Source: Primula veris (lineage: Eukaryota > Streptophyta > Magnoliopsida > Ericales > Primulaceae). Taken from it: 64,000 nt of DNA. A model generated the notes under the pieces. The model had not been told where the DNA came from. It did not search any database and was given only the letters and a program-made list of their open reading frames with translations. The position numbers and the translations under genes are program-made. The stretch spans positions 2,425,501 to 2,489,500 of the forward strand of contig OY821745.1 in assembly GCA_963682055.1 (NCBI GenBank), read 5' to 3'. Position 1 is the stretch's first letter; every line of letters starts with the position of its first letter. Below, piece by piece: positions 61,424 through 64,000 of this stretch.

Positions 61424-63551
61424 TTAACTAACTTTACTCGCCTTTCGTAGCTTCTTTCTTCGTTTTGTTAGTCTCGACCCACTACTCTTTTCTGTACTAA
61501 GCTTATTATCCTTATTAGCTCTGACAACTCTAAAAGGTACCTTTTCTCTTATATGACTGCTATTTGGTTCATTCAATAGCTTCTTGAGCTTTGGGTCATC
61601 TACAAAGCCATTCATTTTCATCTGATCGTAAACCTCTCTAGCTTTGATCAACGACCCACAATTCACCAACCCTTCGACCAATACACAATAACTTTCATAA
61701 CCAGCCTCTATTTCAAATCGCTTCATTTCATCTTGAAACTTTAGTGCATTTTCAGGTTGCTTTAAATGGAGAAACTTACGAAAAATAAGAATAAATGTAT
61801 CTTTGTTCGGACCAATACCAGCTTTCTTCATATGGTTGAGGATCTCCGTAGTTTCGTCCACATCTGTACCCTTAAGAAACGAATGATAAGTCTCAACTGT
61901 CGGGTCGATTTTTTCTTCTATCATCATTGCCAATGTATTTCTAGCCTCGTCGAACTTATTTGCATCACATAGAGGACCGATCATAGAATTATAAGTCAAC
62001 GAAGTAGCTTTTACACCTTCTTCTTTCATTTTCTCTAAAATCTTCATAGCTTGTTCAAAGCAATTCTCACAAGTAAGAACGTAAATCAGAGAGTTACACA
62101 CCTCTAAACCAGGAACCCACCTCCTTTTCTTCATTTCATCGTACAACCTTAGAGAATCGAACAAATTCCCGACCTTCGAGAAACAAGAAATCATATACGT
62201 ATACGATTTTCCATTCGGGAGAATACAATTTCTAGACATTTCTTTCCAAACTCGTTTTGCTTCTAACACATCAATAGATACATTGCACCAGCCATTTAGA
62301 ATAATGTTGAAAGTATTTGTCTCTAAAGGGAAAAGTTTCTTATTAGAGAGCATAAACTCTTCAGCTTCTTCCATGTTTCCCCATTTACAGAGACTACTCA
62401 AAAGTGTATGAAACGACTCCATATCAGGCGATGCTGAGTACTTTTCCAGAATCTCGAATGTATGAATAGCCTTGGAAGGATTATTCACAGCTGCATATCT
62501 ATCAAAACAGAATTGCAAACAGTTACACAAACATCTCTTGTGGCACTTGTAAAAAAACAGACTTGTTCAAGTATTAACTTTTACCAATCAAGTTGGTTTG
62601 CTTGAGTAGCGAAAATTGGGTTCGTCCAGTGTAAAGCTTCTAATATTTTCAGGAAAACCCTATAATGTTCAGTCTTAAGCTGCCTAGCCAAATCTATCGC
62701 ATCTTATAAGTAAAAAAAATAAAATGAAAATGCGGAGCTAAAAAACTGAAGCCAGGCTTGTTAAGCGACATCATATATACAAATAAGTTGGCTTATTTGA
62801 GTCTGCAGAAAAATGAGTCATCAAGTTTAAAGCTTTTTGTTTTTTATGACAGAAAAATCAGTTTTAAGCTGCCCAATCAAATGCATCACATCTTTGAGCA
62901 AAAAGGAACGAATAAGCGGAGCTTAAAAGCTGCAAAAATAAGCTCTCTCTCTCTATATATATATATGTCTCTATACCTGTCGATCATGACAAGCATTGCA
63001 CTTCGAGTATCTACCGAAGACCGATACATTTCCCTTATCAAACCCCAAGCAATATTGAACTTTTTGCAATTACCCAATACCCAAACCATTAATTCCCAAA
63101 CATCTTCCCCCAAACAACTCCGTTTCTCGCCCCATTTAAATACTATTAACGCCATTTTCCATTCTTCTCTCAGTTCCCCGATAGCCCGAAAAACTAACTC
63201 CTCGTTTGGCTCAACTTCGCTGTTTTTCTCAAGAAAATCCACCGCTTCTTCTACGGATGAAAATGTATCTGCTTTTTTTACTGTATTGACCAGTTTATTA
63301 ACTTGGTGTCCGTTATTTTTATGTCTTTCATTGAAAATTCTATTAAAGAGTCTAAAGTCAATATCATTATCATGGGTTCGATACAAATGTTGCGTTTCGG
63401 GCATCGAACGAGTGTGATCGAGAAGTGTTCGATGAAATGTGTGACAGAGAGATGGAGGAAAGGAATATGGGAAAGATGATTGGGTGAGAAAAGGAGTTAT
63501 TTTTTTGGAATATATTAAAAGTTTTTGGAAATTTGTCATGAAAAAAGCCAT
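61424..63551 (-). CDS. P-class pentatricopeptide repeat protein (At1g80880 type)
   Basis: Predicted organellar RNA-binding protein of 549 aa, probably mitochondrial like Arabidopsis At1g80880 (about 540 aa). Exon 1 is 62977-63551 (575 nt) and exon 2 is 61424-62498 (1075 nt); the junction completes an Arg codon. The start MAFFMTNFQKLLIYSKK is preferred over an upstream in-frame Met because it begins a basic, targeting-like N-terminus. Exon 2 holds about eight PPR units, such as TNTFNIILNGWCNVS, SYTYMISCFSKVGN, VCNSLIYVLTCENCFEQA and TYNSMIGPLCDANKFDEA. The tail is Lys/Arg-rich (TKRRKKLRKASK). No E, DYW or SMR domain is visible, so RNA stability or processing is more likely than editing. Confidence 0.92.
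62581..62945. repeat. Duplicated MITE-like segment in PPR intron
   Basis: Segments 62585-62710 and 62755-62895 share the order TTGGTTTGCTTGAGT / TTGGCTTATTTGAGT, AAAGCTT, then TTTTAAGCTGCCCAATCAAA / CTTAAGCTGCCTAGCCAAA. They look like two diverged copies of one small element. A (CT)n(AT)n stretch follows at about 62943-62965. Confidence 0.5.
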
Positions 63552-64000
63552 TATTGACCATTCAAGTAAAAAAAAGTGGTAAGTATATAAATTATAAGCT
63601 ATGTACAAATGTACTAAATCAAGCTTCAAGTTTATGAACTTAACGGCACAAACTATAGAAGCTTAGATTACACTTTTACCCTTGTCAACTAGATTTGTTA
63701 AACTTTTGCCGATTCTCTCTTGAAATTTCTTTTTTTCGGAAAATTATTTTTCTGCAAATTATTTTTCCTCGATTCATTTATGGAGTGTTTGGTGGTACTC
63801 ATATTTTCCATGAAAATTTGTTGACTATGGATGCCTTTGGCATAGAATTTTTTAATCAAAAAAGGCTGCTTTTAAAAAGTAATGAGAAAAAAACCTGTTT
63901 AAAATAAGGCGCAGTGTAATGTTTGGCATAAGCTTAGTCTTTTTTTTTTACCGATGTGGACTTGTAACTTCTTTTTGTTTATTACTCATTTTTCTGTTGT
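63552..64000. other. Upstream region of the PPR gene
   Basis: AT-rich; presumably the PPR promoter and leader. No further gene before the window ends. Confidence 0.5.

Noticed and set aside
62758..63417. 219-codon plus-strand open frame opposite the PPR gene
   Set aside because: It is the antisense of PPR exon 1 and intron; the minus strand has family homology.

Overview
The window is nuclear chromosomal DNA of a eudicot plant. It has AT-rich intergenic space, GT-AG introns, a nuclear tRNA-Ser gene, many short non-autonomous DNA transposons and one 5.7-kb Ty1-copia element. I could not assign a genus. Exon maps below were built by hand from splice sites, reading-frame continuity and remembered family sequences. 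No alignment or database search was run.

Layout: (1) 1-2253 (+) is the 3' part of a group IIa WRKY gene (WRKY40/18/60 type). (2) 3300-6377 (-) is PnsB1/NDF1, a chloroplast NDH subcomplex B subunit, complete in 7 exons. (3) 7122-11858 (-) is PLMT, a phospholipid N-methyltransferase, in two exons split by a 4.2-kb repeat-rich intron. (4) 13332-27290 (-) is a complete ABCC13/MRP11-type ABC transporter in 36 exons (1450 aa predicted), whose second intron looks like a U12-type AT-AC intron. (5) 30367-33520 holds one intact tRNA-Ser(AGA) and two decayed copies, one with a CUA anticodon and one split by a 206-bp transposon with a 9-bp target duplication. (6) 35839-36171 (+) is a small unrecognised ORF with a TATA box. 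(7) 37805-39148 (-) is a single-exon F-box gene. (8) 41539-47239 is a copia retrotransposon in minus orientation with about 98% identical LTRs but a broken gag-pol. (9) 49428-54681 (+) is LPA3, a photosystem II assembly factor, in 12 exons. (10) 58821-60824 (+) is an intronless membrane-anchored kinase like Arabidopsis At1g80870, with an approximately 300-residue insertion between DFG and APE. (11) 61424-63551 (-) is a two-exon P-class PPR gene like At1g80880.

These are independent eukaryotic genes, not an operon. The WRKY40-like, PLMT, At1g80870-like and At1g80880-like genes occur in the same order as At1g80840, At1g80860, At1g80870 and At1g80880 in Arabidopsis. The window therefore looks like an expanded, interrupted version of that ancestral block. 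Two genes (PnsB1, LPA3) serve thylakoid complexes, PLMT makes phosphatidylcholine precursors, and the PPR protein is probably organellar.

I found no clear new multi-gene system. The most unusual signals are the AT-AC intron, the CUA-anticodon tRNA-Ser-like sequence, the transposon inside a tRNA relic, tandem copies of an exon end inside LPA3 intron 1, and the kinase insertion.
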